DNA from: Ceratotherium simum simum
Taxonomy: Eukaryota > Chordata > Mammalia > Perissodactyla > Rhinocerotidae
Length of the DNA: 64,000 nucleotides
NCBI RefSeq assembly: GCF_000283155.1
Contig: NW_004454206.1
Location: 17,965,950-18,029,949 of the forward strand
Direction of reading: 5' to 3'
Shown here one piece after another: positions 23,308 to 33,695 of the stretch; position 1 is the stretch's first letter, and every line of letters starts with the position of its first letter. The notes beneath the pieces are model-generated. The model saw only the letters and a list, made by a program, of their open reading frames with translations, had not been told where the DNA came from and did not search any database. A program made the position numbers and the translations under genes.

Positions 23308-25265
23308 AGTTTTTTGTAATTTCATGGATATTTCTTCTTTGAGGCTTAGCTACATCCACTTGACCTTAGCCCAGAGGTAACACACAATTTAGAAGAGTTC
23401 ACATTATGAGGGCAATACTAACTTTTTATTTTCAAACTTACATATAAATTGGTAAACTGGCCTTGTGAATCTATATTTAAAATACTTGCCTATGTGCCTC
23501 TGGATGAAATATAAGACATTATGTTTAATAATATGTAGTGGCTCTCTAATCTTTTCTTTCTCTGCTCACCTATGAAGGTGTCAGCAGCATAGCAACATGA
23601 ATCCTGGAGATAAGTTCCAGTCTATGTTTCCACATGCCGCAAATCTGACCATTTCAAAATATGATTGGATGGTCAAATCAGTTTTTACCATGAATTATTG
23701 TGCAGCTCCTTCATTTAGAAAGAAAACCAAACCAGGCAAAAGGATTACTTGCTGGTTAATTGCAGAATGGAGGGGGATATATTATTTAGGATAGGTCCAA
23801 GTGTTATAAAGATCAACTCTAAACCTCAAAGACAGTAAGTTCAGTTCTTGCCAATACAAATTCAGAGTAGCTATTTTTTGGCTAAGCAGTTATTCTGGGT
23901 AACTTTCCTCTAAGGAGTGATTCTAGGATGAAGGCGTCTTCTTTCTTACAGATCAGGTTTGGAATCCTCCACTGGATGCCCCGTATCCAGGCAGGAGACA
24001 AGAGAAGAGAGCTTAGAAGATCTCATGGGAGATTTTAGGGGCCTAGCCTCCAAATGAGGGTATATAACCTTGTCTACAATCCATTTTACAGAACTGGTCA
24101 CATGTCTTCATCTAGATGCAAGAGTGAGGGGAAAATTTTTTTTCTGCGTGCCCGAGAAAAAACGAAATGGCTTGATGAACACATATGATTATTTCTGCCA
24201 CAGGGGACAAATATATAGAGCTGAAATCATGACTTATTGTCTGTTTCTATTGTGATTAATTGGCTGCAGAATCCCAAACTAGGGTTAGCCATATTTTCCT
24301 TCTTCTGAGTTAAAACTAGCATGTCAGGAGTCTATAAGGATTCTAGAGCGAAAGTCAAGAGAGACAAAGGCATGGCCTCTGTCACTGACAGACAGCCAAG
24401 TGATGAATACCTAACGAAGGCCATTCTCTAAAATAGTCACTCTATATTTATAACGGTTAAAGAATCAGAAATCAGAGGGATTATAGTACAAAACTAAAGT
24501 CACATATTGATGCATTGGTAGATATTGGACCAGAGTGCCAGCCTTCTGGTCTCCTAGACCAATAATTAACTTTTCACTGACATACCTTTCCAAGATGGAC
24601 ACACAAAGGTCAATAAACAACTTTGTTAGTTGGGAAGAGAGACATTGCTTCCCAGTGTATTTCTGACAAAACCCAAATTTAAGTCGCTCCTATACACCGT
24701 ACCTCCAAATGCTAAAACTGACTATAGTTCCTGAAATAAGGACTCTAAATAAGCAAACTAAACTTTAGAAGGCAATCAAATAATTAAAAAGAAAATGTTT
24801 AAATCCTGTCCTGCAAAATGCATGAGTATATCTGGTGGTTTTATTGTCAAAATGTAAGCTTCTACCCATTACATAATAAATGAAATTTAAATAAAAGAAG
24901 CCACCAAAGTAAATAATTCCTAAGAAAAAATTTAAATTGCTATGTTTACTATATTTTTGAGAAGTACATGAAAAATTTCCCGTCTTACTCTCATAATTTA
25001 ATACTCACATTAGGTTATTTAGGTTGCTTTTTTTTTCATAGTCTTCAGTGTTTTTCTGATTTTCAAATAATGAGACCCTTTGCCAATTAAATATGACACT
25101 CTTAAAGGACACATTTGTATTTATCAGTTTCATTCTTTTAATCATGGAGAATGTCATTATTGCTAAAGTTAGCTTTTCTAGTAACATAGACCTAAAATCT
25201 TTTAAGATAACTGACATTGGAACAAAATAGCAATTTGAAGTATTTTCCATGAAATGGTAGAATTG
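23308..25265. other. mostly unassigned
   Basis: Nearly 2 kb without a firm call. 24070-24215 weakly resembles the old LTR-like repeat at 11031 ('agaactggtcacatg..ctagatgcaagagtgagggg'). No exon is supported. Confidence 0.45.
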
Positions 25266-25269
25266 GAAA

Positions 25270-25700
25270 AGACTGTAGAGTTCCCTTACTCCAGCCCATC
25301 AATTTATACATTTATACATACATACATTCAACAAAATTGGAATGTCTCCCATGTGTTGGGCACTACTCTAGATGCGCAAAATAGAGCAGGGAACACAATA
25401 AACAAAATGCCTGCTGTCATGGAGTTTATATGATAAAGAGGAGGATGAATATATACTAAACAAACAAGTAAAATGAATAGCATAGCAGATGGTGATAAGT
25501 AAATTAGAGAACCAGGGAAGAAAAGGTTTGTAGATTTACATAGGCGTTTTAAGAAGTCCTCATGGAAAAGTCTTCAAATAAAGATCATCCTTCAAATAAA
25601 GATTTGAAGGATGTAAGTGTGAGGCATGTAGATTGAGGGAAAAGCATCTCAGGGAGAAAGAACTCAATACCAAAGAGGTTAAGTAACTCTTTAAGGTCAA
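25270..25700 (-). mobile_element. L2 3' region, antisense
   Basis: Antisense L2: 'cattcaacaaaattggaatg' and 'gttgggcactactctagatgc', then 'catggagtttatatgataaag' and 'gcagatggtgataagtaaat'. Confidence 0.8.
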
Positions 25701-25779
25701 AGAGTGTTGCGGCTAGAACCTAGATATCCCAAATCTTGGTTTGATTTTCTTTATAATATACTATGATATTGATGCCAAA

Positions 25780-26102
25780 TTAAATGTCATCAAACAATCA
25801 CTTATTTCATTACTCAGCTCATATTTATGTATCACCATCTGTGTGCAGAGCATAGTACTAGATGCTTTGGCAGAGGAAGGAGAACTTTCCTCTTTTTATG
25901 AATTTTCACATACAGATTCTCATTTAATCTCTATGGTGGCCCTCTGAGGTAGCTGTTATTATCACTTACAGACAATTAAATGGGCTCAATTAGGTTAACT
26001 GCTCTGCCCAAAAAGCCAATAGCTTTTAAGCGATACAACTAGAATTTGAACCCAGTTAATGCACTCCCAAGACCATGTGTTTTCCACCATACCATGCTGC
26101 TT
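25780..26102 (-). mobile_element. MIR SINE, antisense
   Basis: Minus-strand MIR. The core 'gtggccctctgaggtagctgttattatcac' (in parts) leads to the complement of the tRNA-like head 'gaatttgaacccagttaa' and 'accatgtgttttccaccata'. Confidence 0.75.
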
Positions 26103-26394
26103 AAATCGAACTTTAACTTTTGTGTGTGTGCTTTATTTTTATTGTTGTTGTTATTTGTTTTACACAGTAAAAAACAGAAGAAGAATAACTGCAAGTAATT
26201 TCATATTTATATCACTTACAAAATAAAATGAAATCCATCAGTTATTTGTTGATTAATATACACAGATGAATTAAGTTAGACCCAGAATCAGTCAATTCAG
26301 TCTGGAAAATTGGATGTAGAATTCTAAAATGTAAGTCAGCCTGATTCATCCTGGGTCTTTCCTCCTTCCTAGATTCTTTTTTGTGTTTGCTTAT
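26103..26394. other. no recognisable feature
   Basis: AT-rich, with a T/G-rich run at 26120-26160. Nothing is assigned. Confidence 0.45.
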
Positions 26395-26620
26395 TTAATC
26401 TAAATTGTATTATTAATTTGTGAATTGGTAATACATTCACATTGTTCAAAATTCAAAAAGTTCCAAAGGGCATGTGATTAACTATCACCCTGCAGTTTTG
26501 CTCTTTAGCCATCCAATTTCTCCCCAGAGGAAATATTTTTTCCCTATTTTTCATATTTCCTTCCAGTGATTTATTATGCAAATACATCCAGCTTCCAGAG
26601 TATAACTGGAATTTAAAGAT
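26395..26620 (-). mobile_element. L1M fragment, antisense (probable)
   Basis: Carries 'acattgttcaaaattcaaaaag' (in part) and 'cccagaggaaatatttttt', similar in kind to 3604-3990. Confidence 0.6.
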
Positions 26621-27081
26621 CAGATCAGAGTGAGGCCAAGAGAAACAGCTTGTGACTAATACTCCTGCCAACCCACTAGATGAAAGTCTCCCAAAGAGAA
26701 AATAACTTATACTTTGTTTAATTTAGGATTTCTCTGTTCTCCTACATTCTACACACTACTTTCACATTAACCTTCCTAAAGTGCATCTCCAGTTACGTCA
26801 ACCACCACTCAGTCTTCCAATGATCTCTCACTTTTCTGCTCCATAGAATCCAAATAGCCCAGTTTGGAACTCATTGACCTATGTTTCTGTCTTATTTATT
26901 TGTAGTTTTTCCTTTTTACTCTACCCTTTAGCAGCTACAGTAAATTTTATTGGCATTCAACATGAATTAGTACTACAATACCTAAAGGATTCCAGATTTT
27001 AACGCAATCAATTGACTTTTTCACCTTAGAGAACATCTATAGGATGAAAATCCTCCCCCATAACAATTCAGTTGTTTAAAC
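26621..27081. other. no firm feature
   Basis: Possible very diverged sense L2 at 26740-26880 ('ttaaccttcctaaagtgca'). Otherwise nothing is seen. Confidence 0.35.
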
Positions 27082-27089
27082 TCTGGGAC

Positions 27090-27204
27090 CTAGAGTGACC
27101 AATGGTACTGGTTTGCCTAGGACTGAGGGGTTTTCAAGGATGTGGGACTTTCCTTGCTAAAACCAGGCAACTCCCAAGCAAACCAAAATGAATCGGTCAC
27201 CCTA
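27090..27204. mobile_element. hAT MITE (TAGGGTGACC ends), copy 1
   Basis: A 115-bp element with inverted ends (TAGAGTGACC at the left, GGTCACCCTA at the right). An 8-bp duplication TCTGGGAC at 27082-27089 and 27205-27212 is perfect, which places it among hAT-type elements. A related copy in the other orientation lies at 27951-28061. It has no coding capacity. Confidence 0.88.
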
Positions 27205-27212
27205 TCTGGGAC

Positions 27213-27540
27213 ACTGGTAAGGATGCTGCTTCTAGGGTTTTCCAAGACACTGGGAGAGCATCATGAACTCTTCTTGCTCCCACTCTTAGATAGCAAAGAC
27301 AAGAGGAGACACAACAGGTGCGAAGCAGAGTTGTGGTCCTTGAGGAGATGACATCACTATGCTTTCTCTATGAAAGAATACGGGGGCTTTGCTGCCCTGT
27401 TCTTACACCTTATCTAATCCTCAAGAATTACCTGCTTTTCCAAATATTCCTTTCTCTTTGGTACTAAGTGATATATATGCTGTGTTATCCTCTATCACTC
27501 TCCCTCAAGTCATAGTTAGGCAAACAGTGTAGGTATGAAT
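27213..27540. other. no recognisable feature
   Basis: About 330 bp with no assigned element or exon. Confidence 0.45.
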
Positions 27541-28130
27541 AACGGGTTGTAGTGGATGCTGGCCCCCACACATCCTTCTTTCACTGGAGTGCTGCACTCA
27601 TTACCCAGCTGTTCTGAGTGTTGTCTGCTAACGGCCCACAGCTGCCCACTTCTCTATAGAATTGCTCTCTGCCTAGGGGAGCTGCCTCACCCAGGAAGTT
27701 ACATTTTCTCCAAGCCCCAGGGACAGCCACTGGCCAACGACTGACACAAGGTTATAGAAATTGGCCATCCTGCCTCAAGGTGGAACCAACCAATGCACGC
27801 CTCAGAGTTCCCCAAGGACGAGGTTGAAACGATTGTCCACCTGAGACTATGTCCTTAGTTTTCTTCCCTCGCCCTATCTTGCTTCCCTCACCCTACCTTG
27901 CTTCCCTCACTTCCTTTCTCCTGAAAATACTCTCTCAATATATCACTTGAGAGGGTGGCCAAATCACCCTGATTTACCCAACTTTCCCAGTTTTAGTGCT
28001 GAAAGTCCCACATCCTGGGCAATCCCTTGGTCCTGGGCAAACAGCTACAGTTGGTCGCTCTACACTTGAACAAGAATCTCTGTTTAAGGATCTAAGATAT
28101 CAGCTTACACCATGTCCAAGCTAGGGTTAT
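27541..28130 (+). mobile_element. probable LTR (ERVL-like), split by a MITE
   Basis: The sequence builds to a pyrimidine-rich segment with near-tandem 'ttgcttccctcaccctacc' units (27880-27910), then 'ctgaaaatactctctcaatatatcacttga'-type 3' LTR sequence. After the MITE at 27951-28061 it resumes with 'aacaagaatctctgtttaag'. The layout is that of an LTR R/U5 end; the family is not named. Confidence 0.5.
27951..28061. mobile_element. hAT MITE (TAGGGTGACC ends), copy 2
   Basis: Reverse-complement relative of the element at 27090-27204: 'gagggtggccaaatcaccc' at the left and 'ttggtcgctct' at the right, with 'agtgctgaaagtcccaca' in the middle. The duplications TCACTTGA (27943-27950) and ACACTTGA (28062-28069) match at 7 of 8 bases. 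Confidence 0.85.
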
Positions 28131-30237
28131 GGGTGTGCTGTAACCTGCCATATAGTGGTATTGGTGATCTGGTGTTAGGAACTGGGCAGGATCCTATTAG
28201 TCCACAGGGTACTCTTGTGTGAGTTAGAATAAAGCACCCCTCTGGTCTGAAACAATCCCACTGGCATGTGGCTTAGTAAACTGTAGCTGCCTTTTTGTGG
28301 AGAAAAAGGTACCCTTTCCTCTGGGGGAATGCAATTCCATACTAGGGTGCATGGCTTGGCAAGAGAAGTACAGGCTGGATTTCAGGGCTTGGTGCCTTTG
28401 TGCAGTGCACGCACTGAATAGCCATACATGACAGCCTTGACCCATGTTCTATTTTCTCTACATCTTCCCTCTCCCTGTCATGGAAATGATATCAGGGTGG
28501 CAATTTCCAATATGCAAGAGTATTGAACTTTGCTTGGGCTCTGCTTTACATAAATGGTAAAATGGAGATGTAGGCAATTCACTAAGTCAGGAGAATATCC
28601 GTCTAGGAAAGTCAAGGAAACCATCTGCTTTCTATATATTAGAGCATGAATTCTATTCCTGATTTTTCCAGGGAAGCTTAAAACTTTTAAATTATCTGTG
28701 CTGCATTTTCTATAAAGGAATTGAGCCAGAACCACTTTTGACACATGATTACTCTGAATTGAATTGCCACTATCACTTGGAAGGGAGGCTTTTAAAAACA
28801 ACAATCAACTTTAACATATTTGGCCATAAATAGACACACAGAGCTACTAGCATTCTCAGACACTGTTTGGCTAGCAAGGAGAAATAAGAGATGTTTTGAA
28901 ACTACAGTTTTCAAGTACCAAATAAACCTAACCCAGTTAGGTCTATAGATCACCCCTGGAGTGGAATCAGTTTGAGAACCATCTTACTGCAACATATCAA
29001 CTTGTTTCAATAAATCTTTTCCTTCTCCATGGATTCTAGTGTCAGGCTCTAAGTTATGGAAAAAATGATTTTTTCCCTCTTATACTTTTTGGTATGCTGC
29101 CTATAGGAATAGAACAAAAAAAGACATCCTTTAAAGTACAAAAAGTTTAATGACCCAGGAGTGAACAAGGCCACAGGAGGAGTGAACTTTGCTTTATTTC
29201 CAATTGAGCTTTACAGAAAGAGTTAGTCTTTGCCAAATGTCTTTCAAAAGCTTTGTGTTAAAACCATATCCAATAATACTGTAACTGGGTCATTACCCAC
29301 ACACTGCCAGGCCAGTGTTTCTAAAAGGCCTGATACAATCTCATGGACAATTAAAGTCTGAACTCCTCCCCTGACATCTCCAAAATCCATACTGGCTGAC
29401 AGGAGTTATTTAACTTGTGGAGGTGGAGGGAAGAGAACTGACTTAAGGAATCACTGTCCAGTGTGTCAGGAAACAGTGGTAAAATTAGATGTATTGGAGA
29501 AATCTACAGAAAGTACAAAGGGAGGATGTTCTTGGCTCCTGAACTTGGTAAACAGGGCACAAGAAGTCATAGAAGATGCAGATACTGCTTATGCAATACC
29601 CAGGTGAATAGTGGACAGACCATTTCCCCCAATCTCTGGATACTTTAATATTCCAAAAATTTTGCCAAGACAATGAACTACAGGGAAAAACTAAAAGCAA
29701 AGCAAAGCTGCGGTCATTTTAACTTCTTACACTGCTTTCTTATTCCCAAGGATGTTTACTCATCCCAACTCTGTCTCCTTTCCTAGTAGAGAACACTGTC
29801 ACTTTCATAGAGCCTTCCCAGTGGGTAAATGTTTTTCAATGTGATTTTGCTTGAGATCATTTCCTTGATGAGAACTTAGAAGCTGAGGCTGACTCTCATC
29901 TACAATTCCACTCACTCCAGGAATAGAGAACAATCACTCACCTTACCGAGTTGCTTGCTTAATGAGCAGAGTCCCTCTTCCCAGCAGGCCAATCATACTG
30001 TGGTTTACTTTAGACAACCAGACCTACGCAGTCCTGGCACCATCATTCAGGTCATATCACCATAAACTGCAAAGGCAAATAGCTCCAATCCTCATTCTGC
30101 TGTAGTTCCAATGATTATAAATCTGCATCTGGTGTCTTGTAGAATAGGACCTAAAACCAGAGACATGGCTCTGTTGATTTTTATAGGCTACTATTGTTTT
30201 TTAAATTTCAAAGTTCTTTCACAGAGATAGGTCTACA
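28131..30237. other. no recognisable feature
   Basis: About 2.1 kb without a repeat or exon that I can name. A 108-codon minus-strand frame at 28478-28804 has no similarity I recognise, and its composition gives no reason to call it coding. Confidence 0.45.
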
Positions 30238-30412
30238 GTTATAATGTCCCAGGGCCTCTGAAGTCTAAACATCCAGATATAAATCCTGCCTCTGCTGCTT
30301 GGGGCAATCTTCAATTTCCTTGTGCTTCAGCTCCTTCAAATGTAAAATGGGGTAGTGCATGTAAAATGCTCGCCACTATGCCTGACTTATAGCACGTGCT
30401 TCAGGTATATTT
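30238..30412 (+). mobile_element. MIR SINE, sense
   Basis: 'aaatcctgcctctgctgctt', 'tgcttcagctccttcaaatgtaaaatggggtag' (in parts) and 'atgcctgacttatagcacg' follow the MIR order. Confidence 0.75.
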
Positions 30413-30439
30413 TCCAAGAAGATCTTAATCACCATCTTT

Positions 30440-30545
30440 TATTGGCCAATTTTTACTGATCCTTGCTAAAGGAGCTCAGGTATGTTCTCAGGGAAGGCAT
30501 CTCTGATGCCCCTACTGTGGTTAGTCCCCTCTCTGATGTGTCCAT
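30440..30545 (+). mobile_element. L2 trace, sense
   Basis: 'tctcagggaaggcatctctgatgcccc' in parts resembles the L2 3' region just before its end. It precedes an L2 in the opposite orientation. Confidence 0.5.
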
Positions 30546-30554
30546 ATTGCATCA

Positions 30555-31080
30555 TGTGCTTAATTAATTAATTAAACACATATTTATTGAGTATCTTCCT
30601 TGTGTCAGGCCCCATACTAGGCACTAGGAATATATTAGTGAACAAATAGACCTTCACTCTGTTCTCACAGAGTGTATGGTCAAACGGGGGGGGGGGCACA
30701 ATTAAATAACTAATCACAATTATATATATAATTGCAATTATAAGTTACCATGTGAAAAGAGGGAAAGGGACCTGATACATAGCAGAAAGGCAGGGGAGGC
30801 TTCCTTTGGGTACAATGTTTTTGCTGAGACGAAACAGAACTGGGAGAGCATTCCAGGTGAGACAACAGCTCTGATATGGCAAGAGGCATGGCACACACTC
30901 AAGAAACAGGCCAGAGTGATGGAGCCATGGAGAGAGAGTGGTGTGAAATGAGAGTGGTGAGGTAGACAGGGGCCAGAAAATTCAAGGATACCGGAATTGG
31001 TAAGGATTTTATTTTCCCCTATGGAAAATAGGATGTCATTGAAGGATATTCTATTAATAGGATACATAATCATATTTCTG
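30555..31080 (-). mobile_element. L2, antisense, 3' half (split by L1)
   Basis: Antisense L2 from its 3' end ('acatatttattgagtatctt', 'caggccccatactaggcact') through 'gagcattccaggtgagacaa'. It contains an 11-G run at 30686-30696. The same element continues at 37747-38260 beyond the L1, so the L1 inserted into it. Confidence 0.82.
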
Positions 31081-31100
31081 TTTTTAAAATGTCATTCCAG
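31081..31100 (+). repeat. L1 target-site duplication, left copy
   Basis: TTTTTAAAATGTCATTCCAG matches 37727-37746 exactly over 20 bp. The secure part is AAAATGTCATTCCAG, preceded by T residues as expected for cleavage at a TTTT/AA site by the L1 endonuclease. Confidence 0.95.
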
Positions 31101-32025
31101 AGGTCAGCATCATGCTGGAGTAAGTGGTTCCCTTTGTCTTTCCCTTCTAAATTACAACTAAATGGACACCCATTAACCAACAGAGCATTCCCTACACAGC
31201 ACAACAGGAGCCTGAGAAATCCATGCAGCTATAATTCTGAAGGTGGGTGGACCGGATCCCCAGGAAGCAGTGGAACTAGGAGAGCAGCCCCCTCCCCCAT
31301 GACAGCGATCCAGGTGCAGATCCTCACACAGCAGTCAGCGTGACTGAGTGGAGGTGGGGCAGCCCAGTTCATGCTCAAATGCTTGTAGAGTGGCAGTAGC
31401 CTGGCCCATGGGAGCACTCACCATGCTGTGGTGGCCCCGCTCCCTGCCGAGTGGCAGCCATTCAGCTCATTTGAAAGCATTCCACCTGAGTGGTGGCCCC
31501 ATCCATGAGAGCACAGCCCACCTGCTGAGTGCAGTGGGCTGGCCCACACAAAGGCACCCTGGGCCCACGTGAATGCAGAGTGGCCAACCAGCACAACAAT
31601 AAGCAGACAGGGTGGGGACAGGAAAAACAGCATGTGCCCCCCCAATGGTGGCAGGGGGAATCTGCAACCAGAAACAACAGGAACCACAGCAGAACTGGTG
31701 ACCCAGCCCCCAGTGGCGGCAACTCTGACACCAGCTCCGCCAGCAGTATGGGCTGTATACAAGTCCCCGGGTCCCCAGGCTCCTGCCAGTGACAGTGACA
31801 CCCATGAACCCAGCACACCTGCCAGTGGTGAAATCAGCACCCCAAGATAACCTGGGAACAGCAGCACAGGTGGTGCATGGGACAGCAGCAGCCAAGCCCA
31901 TGGAAAGCCAGTGGAGGAACATGAGACAAAGGTGACCAGAACCAAAGTAACTAAAGCTGTACCCAAATAAGAAAAGGTGTTTACTACCACAAATGCACCA
32001 GCAGAGGATCAATTCATCAAACACC
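31101..32025 (+). promoter_or_regulatory. L1 5' UTR (internal promoter region)
   Basis: A 925-bp GC-rich region between the duplication and the first ORF1 codon. In L1 families this region carries the internal RNA polymerase II promoter. No promoter motif can be assigned here by eye. It is low in stop codons on both strands, with open frames of 87 and 93 codons forward and 118, 190 and 224 codons reverse. It is the most GC-rich stretch of the window. Confidence 0.8.
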
Positions 32026-32141
32026 ATGAAGAAATACAGTAACACTGCAGAGCAGAAGGAAAATGACAACTCTTCAGAAACCAAACCTGAAGTCACAGAA
32101 GACAACAATCTAACTGACAGAGAATTCAAAATAGCTATCAT
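31467..32141 (-). other. 224-codon antisense open frame over the L1 5' UTR
   Basis: The longest open frame in the window starts at 32141 on the minus strand, inside the antisense of early ORF1, and runs across most of the 5' UTR to 31467. The predicted product is rich in Cys, Trp, Leu and Gly, with a hydrophobic first ~90 residues. I recognise no domain. Human L1 has an unrelated short antisense ORF (ORF0) in its 5' UTR. Here the frame may simply reflect GC-rich, stop-poor composition, because two other antisense frames overlap it. Confidence 0.3.
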
Positions 32142-33262
32142 CAGAAACTCAATGAACTACAAGAAAACTCAGAAAGACAGTTCAATGAGCTCAGGAATAA
32201 AATTAATGAACAGAAGGAATACTTCACTAAAGAAATTGAAGCTCTAAAAAAAAAAACCCAAACAGAAATTCTGGATATGAAGAACATAAACAATGAGATA
32301 AAAATAATATAGAAAGCACAAAAAACAGATTGGACTTTGGGGCTAGCCTGGTTGCATAGCAGTTAAGTTCATGCACTCTGCTTCAGTGGCCTGGGGTTTG
32401 CTGGTTCGGATCCTGGGCGTGGAACTAGACACTGCTCATCAAGCCACACTGAGGCAGCATCCCACATAGAGAAACTACTAGGATATACAACTATGACATA
32501 CAACTATCGACTAGGGATTTGGGGAGAAAAAGGAAAAAAGGAGGGAGATTGGTAACAGGTGTTAGCTCAGGGCCAATCTTCTTCTTCAAAAAAAAAAACA
32601 AAGTAGATTTTATGGAGCAGAGAATTAGCAACCTTGAAGATAGAAACTTAGAAATGCTTCAGGTGGAGGAGAGAAAACTAAGATAAAAAAAAAGACGAAA
32701 TTCTTCAAGAGATATCTGACTCAATTAGAAAAAGTAGCATAAAGATTATAGGTATTCCAGAGGGATAAGAGAGAGAGAAAGGAGCAGAGAGCTTGTTCAA
32801 AGAAATAATAGCTGAGGACTTCCAAAACCTGGGGAAGGAACTGGACATACAAGTACATGAGACCAATAGAACTCCTAATCACATCAATTCAAAAAGACCT
32901 TCTCCAAGGCATATAACATTAAAACTGGCAAAAGTCAATGACAAAGAAAAAATATTAAGGGCAGCAAGAGAGAAGAAGATAACCTACAAAGGAACCCCAT
33001 CAGGCTTTCAGCAAATTTCTCAGCAGAAACCTTATAAGCTAGGAGACAATGGAAATAAATGTTCAAAATACTGAAAGATGAAAGCTATCAGCCAAGAATA
33101 CTCTATCCAGTGTAATTATCCTTCAGATATGATAGACAAATAAAATCTTGCCCAGATAAACAAAAGCTGAGGGAGTTTATCACCACTAGACCTGCCTTAC
33201 AAGAAGTGATGAAGGGAGTCCTCCTACCTGAAACAAAAAGGCAGAGTTTTACAAGGCTTTGA
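32026..33262 (+). pseudogene. L1 ORF1 pseudogene (RNA-binding chaperone)
   Basis: ORF1 proteins trimerise through a coiled coil and bind L1 RNA as a nucleic-acid chaperone in the cytoplasmic particle. The ATG at 32026 begins MKKYSNTAEQKEND. After about 45 codons a frameshift moves the coiled-coil segment (around 32150-32260, heptad-like with LNELQENSERQFNELRNKI) into another frame. An ERE interrupts it at 32338-32604. The RRM region follows (IKIIGIPEG then a stop near 32765) and then the C-terminal domain, open at 32793-33074, with SPRHITLKLAKVNDKEKILR. Further stops precede the expected end, TTTACAAGGCTTTGA at 33248-33262. Without the SINE it would be about 320 codons, close to the usual 330-370. 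It is not functional. Confidence 0.92.
32338..32604 (+). mobile_element. ERE SINE (older type) inside L1 ORF1
   Basis: Starts 'ggggctagcctggttgcata' and carries 'ctggttcggatcctgggcg' (B-box region), 'gacatacaactatcgacta' and 'ggtgttagctcagggcc', ending in an A-rich tail. It is more diverged than the copies at 1132 or 20304, and its head (agcctggttgcatagc) is a different subtype. No clean duplication is visible; a weak candidate is ATTGGACTTT upstream against AGTAGATTTT downstream (7 of 10). Confidence 0.9.
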
Positions 33263-33695
33263 GCAAGGAGATAAACAGACAGACAAAATCAGAAAATTGC
33301 AGCTCTATATCAGAATAGGCTAGCAAACACAATTATAACATAAAAGATAAAGGGAAAGAAAGCATCAAAAACAACTATAAACACTTCAATTTAGTCACAA
33401 AATCACTACACAAAGAAGAATAATTTGTGACAACAAAAACATAGAAGGGGACGAGAGAAGGGATGGAACCTGCTTAGGCTAATGGAGATAAGAGGCTATC
33501 AGAAAATGAACTATCTCATCTATGAGATCTTTTATACAAACTCATGGTAACCACAATACAAAAAATCAGAGTGGAGTCACAAATCATAAATAAAGAGAAA
33601 ACGATCACAGAAAACCACCAAACTGAAATGGCAGTCAGAAATACAAGGGAAAAGAAACATTTGAAATATAGAACAACTGGACAACAAGGGATAAA
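33263..33695 (+). other. L1 inter-ORF spacer, 433 bp
   Basis: Sequence between the inferred ORF1 stop and the ORF2 ATG. It is A-rich and has no long frame. The human L1 spacer is only about 60 bp. A homologous stretch appears to precede the ORF2 start of the L1 fragment at 63060. Confidence 0.75.

Noticed and set aside
28478..28804. 108-codon minus-strand frame as an exon
   Set aside because: No recognisable domain, no splice context that I could support, and similar lengths arise by chance in 64 kb.
31330..31520. tandem monomers in the L1 5' UTR like those of mouse L1
   Set aside because: Short similar phrases ('gagtggcag', 'gagtggtgg') recur at unequal distances (about 61 and 40 bp) without a consistent unit.
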